Below, one piece after another: positions 8,962-19,300 of a stretch of DNA of 64,000 bases. Each line of letters starts with the position of its first letter. Position 1 is the first letter of the stretch. Under the pieces are notes generated by a model. It was given only the letters and a program-made list of their open reading frames with translations, was not told where the DNA came from and ran no database searches. The DNA is taken from contig JAPLFR010000008.1 in the NCBI GenBank assembly GCA_026390575.1, positions 1 to 64,000 of the forward strand, in the 5' to 3' direction. The DNA is from Ignavibacteriales bacterium. Lineage in GTDB: Bacteria > Bacteroidota > Ignavibacteria > UBA10030. A program made the translations under genes and the position numbers.

Positions 8962-11082
8962 ATGGAAAGATACTCGGAGAACAAAATACTGAAAAAAGTA
9001 AGAACGGTTTTTCTTTTCATGCTTATCGTTGTCTCTGTAAATATTAGTTATTCGCAATACACAACGAAAGACCAGGATATTATAAACATAAAAACGGGAG
9101 AAAAGGTTATTCTCCGTGGTTTCGGATTGGGATGCTGGTTGTTACCGGAAGGTTATATGTGGGGAATTCGAAAAATTGACAGGCCGTGGCAGTTTGAAAA
9201 AGCAATTAAAGGTCTCATCGGCGTGGAAGATGCAAAAGAATTCTGGCGTCTCTTCCATGAAAATTATTTGACCGAAAGTGATATCGCAGCAATGAAATTA
9301 TGGGGGGCGAATTCTCTTCGTATTCCGCTACTGGCTTCAGTTCTTCAACCGCGAGAAGGACAACCGAATAATCCGCCTTATAATTATTCCCAGAATGGAT
9401 TTGATTTGTTGGATCGTTTGGTAAAGTGGTGTAATACGTATGATATTGGAATTATTTGGGATTTGCATGGCGCGCCAGGTGGGCAAAATGCCGAAAACAT
9501 TTCCGACAGCGATGGGGAAGCCCGGCTGTGGACGGAAAAGGAAAAATATTGGCCCATGTGTATCGAACTTTGGTATAAGATTGCCGAAAGATACAGAAAT
9601 GAAAAATGTATTATCGGTTATGATTTGTTGAACGAGCCTTTGCTCATCCGCTATAATACTATTTCCCCAAAACTTCTCCGCGAACTTTATATTCAACTCA
9701 CTGATACAATTCGTACAGTTGATTCGGAAGGCATAATCTTCATCGAAGGAGATGATTGGGCGCAGACGTTTGATTTTTTGGAGCCGATGAATTGGGATAA
9801 GCATCTGTCAATGGCATTTCATTCATATCCACCTACATCAAACCAGGAAGCACTCGGACGATGGGATGCGCTACGTAAAAAATATAATATTCCTCTTTGG
9901 CATGGAGAAACGGGAGAACAAGGTCCACCTTATGCACGCAATATTGAAGCGACAATTTTTCTTGAAAGCGCTAATGTAGGTTGGAGTTGGTGGACGCATA
10001 AAAAGTTTGATTTGCAGAGTCAACCATGGAGTATCATTAGAAGCCCGGGATTTTTAAAAATATTAGACTATTGGAACGGAATTGGAGAGAAGCCTTCTAA
10101 GGAACAGGCTACGATCTGGCTATTTGAACAAGCAAAAATGACTCATTCGGATTACTGCGAGTTCTTCCCGGAAATGGTACGATCTCTTGTTTCTTTAAAT
10201 CCTGATAAATATGTAGAAACGATGGAAGTTAGGCAGCCGGAAATTGTCATTCAACCAGAAAATATGAAATCGGAAGTTGGCGGTGCCGTTCAAACTATTG
10301 TAAAAGCGCGAGGCTTTCCTTTGAGTTATCAATGGTCCAGGGACGGCAATATATTACCCGATCAAACAACAAATCGTTTGCATATTTCCAATCTTGCCAT
10401 AAAAGACAATAGCAGCACATTTGTTGTAAAAATATCAAACGCAAAGGGAACGTCTCAAAGCCAAAAAGTTACTTTAAGCGTAACTCCATTTACCGGTCCA
10501 ATTATTCAAAGCACATCCATTCCGATAAAAATCGATGCAAGTACTGACGACGTCTGGGAAAAAGTTCAGCCACTTATACTTAGTCATCTTGTTTTTGGAG
10601 AAAAGAAATCCGAGTCCGATCTATCTGCTTGGGTTAAACTTCTCTGGGATAAGGAGAATCTTTATTTGTGGGTGCAAATCACCGACGATATTATAAGCAA
10701 CAGGAGCAACAGAAGGAATGCACAGGATGCATTAGAAATCTATTTGGATACGGACAATAGCAAATCGCAATCTTATGGAAAATATGATTATCAATTGCGT
10801 TACACGAGAAATGATTCCTCCGTTTTAGCAGTTCAGGGTAATCTTAACGGAAAAATAAATGCCGCACAAAAAAATGTGAGCAACGGATATCAGATGGAAC
10901 TGGCAATTCCATGGACAGCCGTCCAAGGTAGACCTCACGCTGGACAATTTATAGGTATTGATGTGCATGTATTAGATAATGATAATGAGCGTCGCAGCTC
11001 GAAAATTACCTGGAACGGAAAACAAGATTCAGCGCGAAGATCTCCCATGTTTTTTGGAACCATGAAACTTTCAGATAAATAA
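8962..11082 (+). CDS. GH5 beta-glucanase with Ig-like and CBM9-like domains
   Basis: A 706-residue secreted enzyme. A signal segment (about 12-32) is followed by a GH5 domain (about 35-385) of the exo-beta-1,3-glucanase type (RGFGLGCWLLPEGYMWG; acid/base Glu in YDLLNEP; nucleophile Glu in WHGETGE). An Ig-like domain follows (about 420-510, VVKISNAKGTSQSQKVTL), then a family-9-like carbohydrate-binding domain (about 525-706, DNLYLWVQITDD-like and DALEIYLDTDN). There is no T9SS sorting domain. The start is ATG 8962, preceded by GGTGGAG with 9-bp spacing; a longer frame begins at 8932. It is the largest of three GH5 paralogues in the window, the others being at 35.6 and 40.0 kb. Confidence 0.85.
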   Translation: MERYSENKILKKVRTVFLFMLIVVSVNISYSQYTTKDQDIINIKTGEKVILRGFGLGCWLLPEGYMWGIRKIDRPWQFEKAIKGLIGVEDAKEFWRLFHENYLTESDIAAMKLWGANSLRIPLLASVLQPREGQPNNPPYNYSQNGFDLLDRLVKWCNTYDIGIIWDLHGAPGGQNAENISDSDGEARLWTEKEKYWPMCIELWYKIAERYRNEKCIIGYDLLNEPLLIRYNTISPKLLRELYIQLTDTIRTVDSEGIIFIEGDDWAQTFDFLEPMNWDKHLSMAFHSYPPTSNQEALGRWDALRKKYNIPLWHGETGEQGPPYARNIEATIFLESANVGWSWWTHKKFDLQSQPWSIIRSPGFLKILDYWNGIGEKPSKEQATIWLFEQAKMTHSDYCEFFPEMVRSLVSLNPDKYVETMEVRQPEIVIQPENMKSEVGGAVQTIVKARGFPLSYQWSRDGNILPDQTTNRLHISNLAIKDNSSTFVVKISNAKGTSQSQKVTLSVTPFTGPIIQSTSIPIKIDASTDDVWEKVQPLILSHLVFGEKKSESDLSAWVKLLWDKENLYLWVQITDDIISNRSNRRNAQDALEIYLDTDNSKSQSYGKYDYQLRYTRNDSSVLAVQGNLNGKINAAQKNVSNGYQMELAIPWTAVQGRPHAGQFIGIDVHVLDNDNERRSSKITWNGKQDSARRSPMFFGTMKLSDK

Positions 11083-11147
11083 TAAGTTGCTTCTTGGCCT
11101 TAAACGTTATAATAAAATAATGTTAAAATAAATTAGTGGAGGATTTT

Positions 11148-12575
11148 ATGAAGCAAGTTACAGGAGTTCTTTCCCTTTTTGTGGTCTCCATAATTACACT
11201 GACTTGTTTATCTTCAAATGCTTACAGTCAGAAAAAAGAGGTCATGGAAGCCACAGTTTACGTAACGGCACAATCATCGGAAGATAATATGTTTAATCAT
11301 GGCCCCCAAGTTTTCGTACCCTTGGAACAACCGGATGAAAATTATCCAACTATTTTTGTCGATGGAAACAAAACTTTTCAAACAATCGAAGGTTTTGGTG
11401 GTGCATTTACTGATGCAACAGCGGTCATTTTTTCAAAACTATCGAGAGAACAAAAGGAAGAGTATATTAAAGCACTTTTTGACCCGATAGAGGGGAGTGG
11501 TTATTCTCTATGCCGCACCACCATTCATAGTTGTGATTATTCCGATGAAATGTATACCTATGACGACGTAAAGGGAGATAAGAAACTGGCGAATTTTTCT
11601 ATTGATCATGATAAGAAGGACCGTCTGCCTCTTATGCAAATGGCTTTAAAAGCAGCGAGTGGAAATATTAAAATATTTGCTTCACCATGGAGTCCACCTG
11701 CATGGATGAAAACCAATGACAATATGCTTTACGGTGGCAAGCTCAAATCGGAATATTTTCAAACATGGGCAGATTATTTTGTCAAGTACGTAAAAGCTTA
11801 TGAAAAAGAAGGAATTCCCTTGTGGGGTCTTACAGTACAAAATGAAGCCTTAGCGGTTCAAGTTTGGGAATCATGCATATACACCGCTGAAGAAGAAAAG
11901 GATTTCGTGCGGGATTATCTCGGACCGACTCTGAAAAAAAATGGATTGTCGGACTTAAAACTGATGATTTGGGATCATAACCGGGGAGTAATGTATCAAC
12001 GCGCACAAGTTGCTTATAACGATCCTAAGGCTTCTCAATATATATGGGGAATGGGTTTTCATTGGTACGTCGGAGAGCATTTTGATAATGTCAGAATGGT
12101 TCACGACGCCTTTCCTGATAAAGGATTACTTTATACTGAAGCAGGAATTGGTGGAAGTTGGAATGATGCATTTCGTTTGACCAAGAATATGATAATAGAT
12201 TTGAATAACTGGGCACAAGGTTATACATATTGGAATATGCTTTTAGATGAAACCGGCGGTCCCCGCCATGCTGGTGGCTTGTTTCGAGGATCGAATGTTG
12301 TTACTTTTAACACCAAAACAGGAAAGCTGATTTATAGTCCCACGTATTATATGTTTAGTCATTTTTCAAAATTTGTGAAACCTGGTGCAAGGAGACTTGC
12401 TTGTACATCCAGTAGCGATCACTTTATTGCTACTGCATTTAAAAACATAGATGGAAAAGTTGCAATCATGGTTTTAAACGTTAGCGATGCGGATCGCGAC
12501 TTTCAAGTTTGGGTAAATGGAAAAGTAATCAGATATTCAAGTCCGACACATGCGCTTACTACCGTTGTATTTTAA
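11148..12575 (+). CDS. GH30 glucanase (beta-1,6-glucanase/glucosylceramidase type)
   Basis: A 475-residue exported enzyme. A signal peptide of about 28 residues ends near SNAYSQ. The GH30 TIM barrel shows FGGAFTDATAV, acid/base Glu in TVQNEA, nucleophile Glu in LYTEAGIGG, and the C-terminal beta domain. GH30 members of this type cleave beta-1,6-glucosidic links, which would remove or open the branches of laminarin-type glucan. The start ATG 11148 has GGAGG at 11138-11142. It lies 65 bp after the GH5 gene, probably in one transcript. A second GH30 is at 21235. Confidence 0.88.
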   Translation: MKQVTGVLSLFVVSIITLTCLSSNAYSQKKEVMEATVYVTAQSSEDNMFNHGPQVFVPLEQPDENYPTIFVDGNKTFQTIEGFGGAFTDATAVIFSKLSREQKEEYIKALFDPIEGSGYSLCRTTIHSCDYSDEMYTYDDVKGDKKLANFSIDHDKKDRLPLMQMALKAASGNIKIFASPWSPPAWMKTNDNMLYGGKLKSEYFQTWADYFVKYVKAYEKEGIPLWGLTVQNEALAVQVWESCIYTAEEEKDFVRDYLGPTLKKNGLSDLKLMIWDHNRGVMYQRAQVAYNDPKASQYIWGMGFHWYVGEHFDNVRMVHDAFPDKGLLYTEAGIGGSWNDAFRLTKNMIIDLNNWAQGYTYWNMLLDETGGPRHAGGLFRGSNVVTFNTKTGKLIYSPTYYMFSHFSKFVKPGARRLACTSSSDHFIATAFKNIDGKVAIMVLNVSDADRDFQVWVNGKVIRYSSPTHALTTVVF

Positions 12576-12589
12576 AGGACTAATTAGTT

Positions 12590-12802
12590 ACTGATGTTAC
12601 GCAAAGTAAGTTGATTTATAGCCACGACGTTTACGTCGTGGACAAATATAAATGAAGTAGCATTGGCTTTAGCCACATAGTGTATCGTTTTTGGCTAAAG
12701 CCCAGATTTATTAAGGAGATATTAAAACCACGACCTGTCCCGAAAGGGATGCCCTTGGCAAAGGTCGTGGCAATATTTTGTCGGATTCTGCGTAACATCA
12801 GT
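12590..12802. mobile_element. REP-like palindromic element with 14-bp terminal inverted repeats
   Basis: The ends are perfect inverted repeats, ACTGATGTTACGCA (12590-12603) and TGCGTAACATCAGT (12789-12802). Inside are at least three hairpins: CCACGACG/CGTCGTGG (12622-12641), GGCTTTAGCCA/TGGCTAAAGCC (12665-12702), and CCACGACC/GGTCGTGG (12728-12770) enclosing TCCC-GAAA-GGGA. No frame is present. The layout resembles non-autonomous elements moved by REP-associated (RAYT/Y1) or similar transposases; the family is inference. Confidence 0.75.
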
Positions 12803-12830
12803 TAGTAAATAAAGAATTATGATCTTCAAT

Positions 12831-12861
12831 AAAGGGATAGAAATTAATTTTCTATCCCTTT
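12831..12861. terminator. 13-bp perfect hairpin, probable terminator
   Basis: AAAGGGATAGAAA (12831-12843) pairs perfectly with TTTCTATCCCTTT (12849-12861) around a 5-nt loop. It sits after the GH5-GH30 unit, beyond the REP-like element. There is no long T run after it on the plus strand, so termination strength is uncertain. Confidence 0.6.
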
Positions 12862-12967
12862 AAAAAATGCTTATAGACCGTTAAATTATCGTTTAGTAGA
12901 GAAGTGTATCTTATCATTTTTTTTGTAGGGGAAAATTCTCAACGAAGTGCTTTAAGTGTTGCATTCA

Positions 12968-13102
12968 ATGGAAATAAATTTTTGCAAAGAAATATTTTGA
13001 ATTTATGTGGAAAATTCGACAAATTAAGCAAAAGCAACTTGAGAACTTGATTTTACTGCACCCGATTATCTTAGAATATCTAAGGAACTTAATCTGAAGT
13101 AG
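12968..13102 (+). pseudogene. decayed 3' end of a sigma54 regulator gene
   Basis: The DNA aligns with the last ~135 bp of the regulator gene at 5066-5202. The best parts are TTTGCAAAGAAATATTTTGAA (compare the FRKKYFE codons) and the last 13 codons, which read PDYLRISKELNLK-stop against PNYHRICKELGLK-stop. Between them are a TGA and at least one frameshift, so it cannot make a protein. The homology continues downstream into the intergenic segment and its half-site array. It is a relic of a paralogous regulator or of a segmental duplication. Confidence 0.75.
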
Positions 13103-13177
13103 TGACCAAAAAGGTTTGTTGTTAACGCTAAATGTTACATCCTTATAATTAATGCTAGCAAAAAGATATTCTCCACA

Positions 13178-13215
13178 TTATCAAGTCTGATAATGTTTCG
13201 GTTTTAAATTGATAA
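13178..13215 (+). promoter_or_regulatory. enhancer-like half-site array, copy 2
   Basis: The array is TTATCA (13178), AGTC spacer, TGATAA (13188), then TGATAA (13210). The first two form a perfect 9-4-9 palindrome (ACATTATCA/TGATAATGT, 13175-13196). The centre is about 100 bp before the expected start of the sigma54 transcript, the usual place for an NtrC-family enhancer. Confidence 0.75.
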
Positions 13216-13263
13216 CACCAAATAACACAGCCTTGGTTTTAGAAAGAATGCTCGTAATTTTTA

Positions 13264-13279
13264 TGGTACATAACTTGCA
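13264..13279 (+). promoter_or_regulatory. sigma54 promoter of the TonB receptor 1 operon
   Basis: TGGTACATAACTTGCA matches the sigma54 consensus TGGCAC-N5-TTGCA, with GG at 13265 and GC at 13277 at correct spacing. It lies 86 bp after the half-site array and about 240 bp before the receptor gene. This is the intact member of three related elements. Confidence 0.78.
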
Positions 13280-13519
13280 GGTCATTCTCATGAACAAATA
13301 ATGCGTTTTCTATAAATGCAAAGTGTATTTTGGTTGCCGAAACCATTTGTGGAAAATTAATGTGCTTCATAGATCATGCATAATTATTTTTGGAGCAGTA
13401 CAAGTATTGAGTTATTATTAATCCATTCGAATCATTTTGACGTTATCGAAATGTTTCGTATAATCATTTAGAAAAAAATGAATCTAAGTAAGTTATAAAA
13501 AAGAGAAGGTGTTCCAACT
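13280..13519. other. leader of TonB receptor 1
   Basis: AT-rich, no frame. It contains TGGTT-GCCGA-AACCA (13331-13345), a loose relative of the palindrome at 888-900, and an AGAGAAGG ribosome binding site just before the receptor start. Confidence 0.35.
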
Positions 13520-16279
13520 ATGTCGAAGACATCACTCAATTTTCTAGGTCGTCTCCTTGTTGTGTCATTTCTCCTTTTTCCGGTGATGGCAGATGCAGGT
13601 CAGACAGGCAAAATCGCTGGTCGTATACTCGATGCGGCCACAAATGAACCGCTCATCGGTGCTAATGTGAGTGTGAAGGAGACTTCACTCGGCACAATAA
13701 CGGATATCGATGGCTATTATACAATTAACAATATCCCTCCGGGAAAATATTCTGTTGTTGTCGGATTTATTGGATACAGAAAATTTACCATGACGGATGT
13801 TATCATAAAAATCGATCTCACAACACAGGTAAATGCTAATTTGCAGACAGAGGCAATACTTTCCGACGAAGTGGTTGTTATGGCGGAACGGCCTATTGTT
13901 CAAAAAGACCTCACATCATCATCGGTGACGGTATCGAGTGAAGAGTTGAAGCGCATTCCGACAGAGAGTATCTCTCAAGTTATTAATATCCAAGCTGGCG
14001 TTGTTGGCGGTCATTTCCGCGGTGGCCGTTCGGGCGAAGTCGCGTACTTGATTGACGGAGTCTCAGTCAACGATCCCTACAATGGCTCGATGCCCATGCA
14101 AATCGACAATTCGGTTGTTCGTGAAATGGAAGTCATCAGCGGAACGTTCAATGCAGAATACGGGCAAGCAATGTCAGGCATCGTCAATGTTGTTACGTCT
14201 GAAGGATCGTCATCGTATCACGGTTCCATTTCCGCTTATACGGGTGAATATGCCACTTCGCATACTGATATCTTTCCGAACAATGGCAGTCTCAAGAGTC
14301 TTGGAATAAAAAATATTCAAGGAAATCTTAGCGGATATATTCCTTTCATTCCAAATTTGACTTTTTTTGTGACAGGTATGTATTCCTCAGACAGAGGTTA
14401 CCTCTATGGTCAGCATGTCTATGATGTTTCTGATCAGACACCAATCCGAATGACAGACGCTATAGGTAATCCAGTGTTTTATACAGACAATAATGGCAAC
14501 CCAATGTATGACTATCCAGTGTATGTCTACTTTGTTAGGGGTCAACTGAAGATGCCTGCAAGTCCAAGTCCATCCGATATCGCCGCACTTATTGGTAATC
14601 CAGAATATGTAGCAATGAATCCGTCTCAAAGACGTTCACTCAGTGGAAAACTTGCCTATTCTATTGGGACTCTTAAATTTGTTTATAACGGTCTTTGGGA
14701 TGATAACTGGAATAAATACTATGACCATTCATTTGCGTGGACCCCGGATGGTATCCAGAACCACTATCGTACTGATTGGATTCACTCATTTCAGATCACA
14801 CATTCCCCGACTGCCAATACTTATCAAACGCTGAAGTTCGGCTACAATTGGTATGACTATAAGGGATACCTTTATGAAAATCCTTTTAACACCCTCTATG
14901 TCAATCCTGACCAAGGTGCACCGACCGGCGGTGGTACTGCCTATACATTTCGCACAGGTGGCAACCAAACTAATCGCTATGATCGGTACTCCAAAGCAGC
15001 CATAGCCCAATATTCATTTAGCTCGCAAATTAATAATAAACAAAAAATCGGCGTCGGGGTTGAATGGCGCGCGCATGAACTTTATTCACATTCAACAGAT
15101 TTAAACTCTTATATGGTATATCCGGACCTTGGCGCCCCGGGTAATCAGTTTTATCTTAAAAAGCCGACCGAACTATCCGCTTATGTTCAGGACAAAATTG
15201 AATACGATATGATGATCATTAATCTCGGCATCCGATTCGACCAATTTGATCCGGCTTCGTCTTATCCTATGGATCTAAAGAATCCGACAAAAAATCCCCT
15301 GTTTCCTTATCCTGACGTCTGGCAACCTGCAAGCAAAAAAACTCAATTAAGTCCGCGGTTTGGAATTTCTTTCCCGATTACTGATCAGGGTATCATCCAC
15401 TTTTCGTACGGACATTTCTTCCAAATACCGAGTTTCGATAACCTGTATAGAAACTCCGATTATTTAGTTCCGGAATCAAGCACTCTCAACACAATCGCTG
15501 GGAATCCAGACCTTGAGCCACAACGGACTACCAAGTATGAACTCGGCCTTCAACAAGTTCTTTTCACTAATGTCGGTTTAGACCTTTCCGTGTACTACAG
15601 CGATATCCGTAACCTGCTCGGTGCGGAAATCATACATACTTACGAAGGACGCATTTATGCCAGACTTGTTAATCATGATTATGGCAATGTGAAAGGATTT
15701 ATTCTTTCGCTCGATCGACGCTTTTCAGATTTTTACGGTGTGAAGCTTGACTATACGTATCAATTAGCTTCAGGCAACGCATCCGATCCCTTGTCGGTAT
15801 ATAATAATAACCAGACCGACCCTCCAATCGAAACTCCCAAAACTGCAATGCCATTGGATTGGGATCAACGATCGACTCTCAACTTGTCATTCACAGTGGG
15901 CAAACCTGAGGATTGGAATGTCGGACTCATTTTTTCGTATGGATCAGGATTCCCCTATACAGAAGATACTCGCGTATCGAGTGGTATACGCTTCGAAAAC
16001 GGAGGACTCAAACCTTCTTCATACAATGTAGATATGCGTGCCGAAAAGACAATTTCTTTGGCAGGCGGTCATATAACTCTCTTTGCATTGATCTATAACC
16101 TCCTCGATACAAAAAATGAAGTCAATGTGAACGCGGCGAGTGGTAGAGCGAATATCGATTTATACACATATCGGTCGGGTCCCATTGTCGGTCTGAATAC
16201 AATACAACAATACTTGAATAATCCGCAGAGTTACTCTGCCCCGCGTCAGGTTCGGCTCGGGTTCAGGGTTGATTACTAA
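13520..16279 (+). CDS. TonB-dependent outer membrane receptor 1
   Basis: A 919-residue receptor. A signal peptide (about 1-26, MADAG) is followed by a CarboxypepD_reg-like domain (about 29-115, GKIAGRILDAATNEPLIGAN). The plug domain (about 130-235) has ERPIVQKDLTSSSV, YLIDGVSVND and FNAEYGQAMSGIVNVVT, and a 22-strand barrel ends in RQVRLGFRVDY with the terminal aromatic. It should import glucan oligosaccharides across the outer membrane. It is shorter than most SusC proteins and no SusD gene follows. Its partners are the large surface protein and the PorV/Q-like protein immediately downstream. Transcription is expected from the sigma54 promoter at 13264. Confidence 0.85.
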   Translation: MSKTSLNFLGRLLVVSFLLFPVMADAGQTGKIAGRILDAATNEPLIGANVSVKETSLGTITDIDGYYTINNIPPGKYSVVVGFIGYRKFTMTDVIIKIDLTTQVNANLQTEAILSDEVVVMAERPIVQKDLTSSSVTVSSEELKRIPTESISQVINIQAGVVGGHFRGGRSGEVAYLIDGVSVNDPYNGSMPMQIDNSVVREMEVISGTFNAEYGQAMSGIVNVVTSEGSSSYHGSISAYTGEYATSHTDIFPNNGSLKSLGIKNIQGNLSGYIPFIPNLTFFVTGMYSSDRGYLYGQHVYDVSDQTPIRMTDAIGNPVFYTDNNGNPMYDYPVYVYFVRGQLKMPASPSPSDIAALIGNPEYVAMNPSQRRSLSGKLAYSIGTLKFVYNGLWDDNWNKYYDHSFAWTPDGIQNHYRTDWIHSFQITHSPTANTYQTLKFGYNWYDYKGYLYENPFNTLYVNPDQGAPTGGGTAYTFRTGGNQTNRYDRYSKAAIAQYSFSSQINNKQKIGVGVEWRAHELYSHSTDLNSYMVYPDLGAPGNQFYLKKPTELSAYVQDKIEYDMMIINLGIRFDQFDPASSYPMDLKNPTKNPLFPYPDVWQPASKKTQLSPRFGISFPITDQGIIHFSYGHFFQIPSFDNLYRNSDYLVPESSTLNTIAGNPDLEPQRTTKYELGLQQVLFTNVGLDLSVYYSDIRNLLGAEIIHTYEGRIYARLVNHDYGNVKGFILSLDRRFSDFYGVKLDYTYQLASGNASDPLSVYNNNQTDPPIETPKTAMPLDWDQRSTLNLSFTVGKPEDWNVGLIFSYGSGFPYTEDTRVSSGIRFENGGLKPSSYNVDMRAEKTISLAGGHITLFALIYNLLDTKNEVNVNAASGRANIDLYTYRSGPIVGLNTIQQYLNNPQSYSAPRQVRLGFRVDY

Positions 16280-16307
16280 GAATAGATTTCGAATTCAGGA
16301 GTTCATC

Positions 16308-19300
16308 ATGCTTCGAAAAAAAACACTCATTGCATTCTTTTTAATACTGGGAGTCGCATTCTCATTTGGACAACCGAAACTTACATTCAACACACGATCG
16401 ATTGATTTTGGAAACATAACAGTTGGAGAACTTTCGAATCTCGACACAACTTCCATACTGATTGCGAATATCGGGACTGACACGTTGAAGATTACGAGCA
16501 TTATTTTTACCCAACCAGAGTTTTCAATAAATCAAGCGGCGTTCGCCATTGCACCGGGGTTACAGTCCATTGGTACAATTATATTTACTCCCACCCGCTC
16601 AGGCCTCGTTTCAGGGTGGCTTATTGTTACAAGCAATGATCCGACATCGCCAGATTCGCTGCCGATATCGGGATTGGGGCTTGTGGGATCTTTCGTTGAC
16701 GCAAAGACTCAAGCTTATCGCGATGAACCCAAAGGCAACGCCCAATATAAGAAAGAGGGCGTCATGAATGGGAATCGCATTAATACTGTTTACAGAAATG
16801 ATGGTGAAGTCGGATATTATCAAGAGAGCCCATCCGCTGAATGGCCCAAAGGTTCAGGAAGACAATATCTCGATGGAACCGCGGTGTTGGTTGCATCGAA
16901 GATTACAGCACCGGGGGGTCAGACCATCACTCCATTGGAATCCGCCTATCGAGAGGAAGTCAATACGGATCCCAAGAACTCACTTGTGCAATGGATTATG
17001 CAGCCTGTTCCCGGTTATGTAAATCCATCTTCTACAAGACCCGCGGTGAATAGGGATACTACAACTTTTCCACCGAAATGGCCTGCTGCGCTTGGCCTCA
17101 CGTCGGCTTGGGATGGACACTGGTATGGCTATTTCGGACTTGGGGTTTCGAATGCTGATTTTGAAACATTTTTTGTTTTAGATGATTCACAAGACAAACA
17201 GTGGATCCGCGCCCCATATTATTATTACCCGATTGCCTCCGATACGAATAGAGGTGGGCTTGGACTACGGGTTGAAATACGTGGATTTCAATGGTCGCAC
17301 GTCTTGGCGGAAGATTGCATCTTTTGGCATTATGATATCGTGAATATTTCTGATCATAACTATGATACGACCTGTTTTGGTTTTTATACAGATCCTGGAG
17401 TGGGTGGAGGTGGAGGTGGAGCCAATTATGCGCTGTATGATAGTAGCGCACGTGGGGCGGGACAATCACTTGCCTTGACTTATGCATGGTGTCCTACGTG
17501 TGGCCAAGGCGTACCAAGTAAAACCAACTATAAAACTGGTTACATTGGGTATGCCTACTTAGAAAGCCCAGGAAATCCTTATGATGGAATCGATAATGAT
17601 AAAGATTTATTGATTGACGAGCGTCGCGACAATAATATTGATGATAATCATAATTGGATCACTTACGCAGACGTGAATCATAATGGAAGGTGGGATCCGG
17701 GCGAACCTTTGAATGATGACCTTGGCCGGGATGGTGTTGGTCCTACAGATATTCAATACACCGGTCCTGATGAAGGAGAAGCTGATGGCATTCCAACACA
17801 TGGCGAACCGAACTTTGATGAGACTGATAAAGGCGAATCGGATATGATAGGACTGACCGCCATGACAATCAGAGCTCTTGGCGATAAAAGTCAAAATGGA
17901 CCTGGATTATGGGTCAAAAACGATAGTACGATGTGGGTTGCTATGAATAACGGCTTCCGTGAGACAGCAGCTGTTAGCACTAATATTCAAATGGTGTTTG
18001 CTTCTGGTCCATTCCCGCTGAAACAGACAAAACGGGAACGATTTTCAGTTGCGATTATTTTTGGCGATAATTTAGATGCTCTCGTTTTCAACTTGATAAC
18101 GGTACAAGCTATTTATAACGCGAACTACCAATTCACGAAACCGCCGCTAACTCCACATCTTACAGCAATTCCGGGCGATCAGAAGGTTTCTCTATTTTGG
18201 GATAATATCGCAGAATCATCAACAGATCGCTTCTATGGATTTGAAAACGGCGATATTGCACAGGGATATTTTAAAAGTTTCGAAGGTTACACGATCTACC
18301 GAAGTCAGGAACCGGAATTTGAAGACGATAAAAAAATAACGGATTCTTTTGGTAATCCTAAATACTATAAGCCGATTGCTCAATTTGATCTCGTGGACAG
18401 CATTTCGGGACCGGATCCCGTTGGTATCAATGGCGCTCGGTTCTGGCGCGGTTCGAATAGTGGTATACAACATGCATTTGTCGATACAACGGTCACAAAT
18501 GGTATTCGGTATTATTATGCTCTTTGTTCATATTCGAAAGGTGGACCGACACCGAACGGAAAACCGTTGCAGCCAACAGAATGTTCAAAAATCATTATGC
18601 AGGACAATGCAGGGAATGTCAAGTTCGTTGATATCAATTGTGCTGTTGTGACACCCCAGAAACCGGTCGCGGGTTTTCAGCCGGCGCAAACAAGCGGAGA
18701 TCTGGATCACGTAGCTCAGGGTTTAGGAACAGGCAAACTAAAGGTAACAATTATAAATCCATCGCAAGTCCATGAGGGTGATCAATATACAGTTCAATTC
18801 AAATCTGATGCGCCCATACCAAAATATCACACACAGTCATTTGATATTTATAGGACACGTAACAATGTCACGGACACTTTGATCCGTGGCGCGGATACTG
18901 CAAGCATAGGCAGTGGCAGGTTCACACCAATGTTTGATGGTATGGTTCTATCTGTTTTGAACGATTCAATTGTTTTAAATACAGGCCTCACAGGCTGGCT
19001 TGTTGGGTCTGGCAATGTGAATATTCAGGTGACGCAAGATGATTATGATTACCTCAGGGTTGCGTGGCCGGCTGATTATGAAATACGATGGGATAGCACA
19101 ATTGTGGATAGTTCTGAATTTTCCTTTTATACTAAAAAATATAGCCGAGGATTTTCTGCTGGCCCGAGAATACCTGTCAATTTCCACATCTTCAAGAAGG
19201 ATACTACTATCGATTGGGTTCCAGCGAAGTTCGTTATTCAGGATTTGGATACCTCTCACACATTAACAGTAGGAGATACAATCCGGATTGTCGAACAATT

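Noticed and set aside
9337-9804. 155-codon minus-strand frame
   Set aside because: It lies fully inside the GH5 gene, whose catalytic motifs are clear; it is a shadow frame.
17098-17487. 129-codon minus-strand frame rich in His and Arg
   Set aside because: Shadow of the large surface protein gene; the composition is that of an antisense frame.
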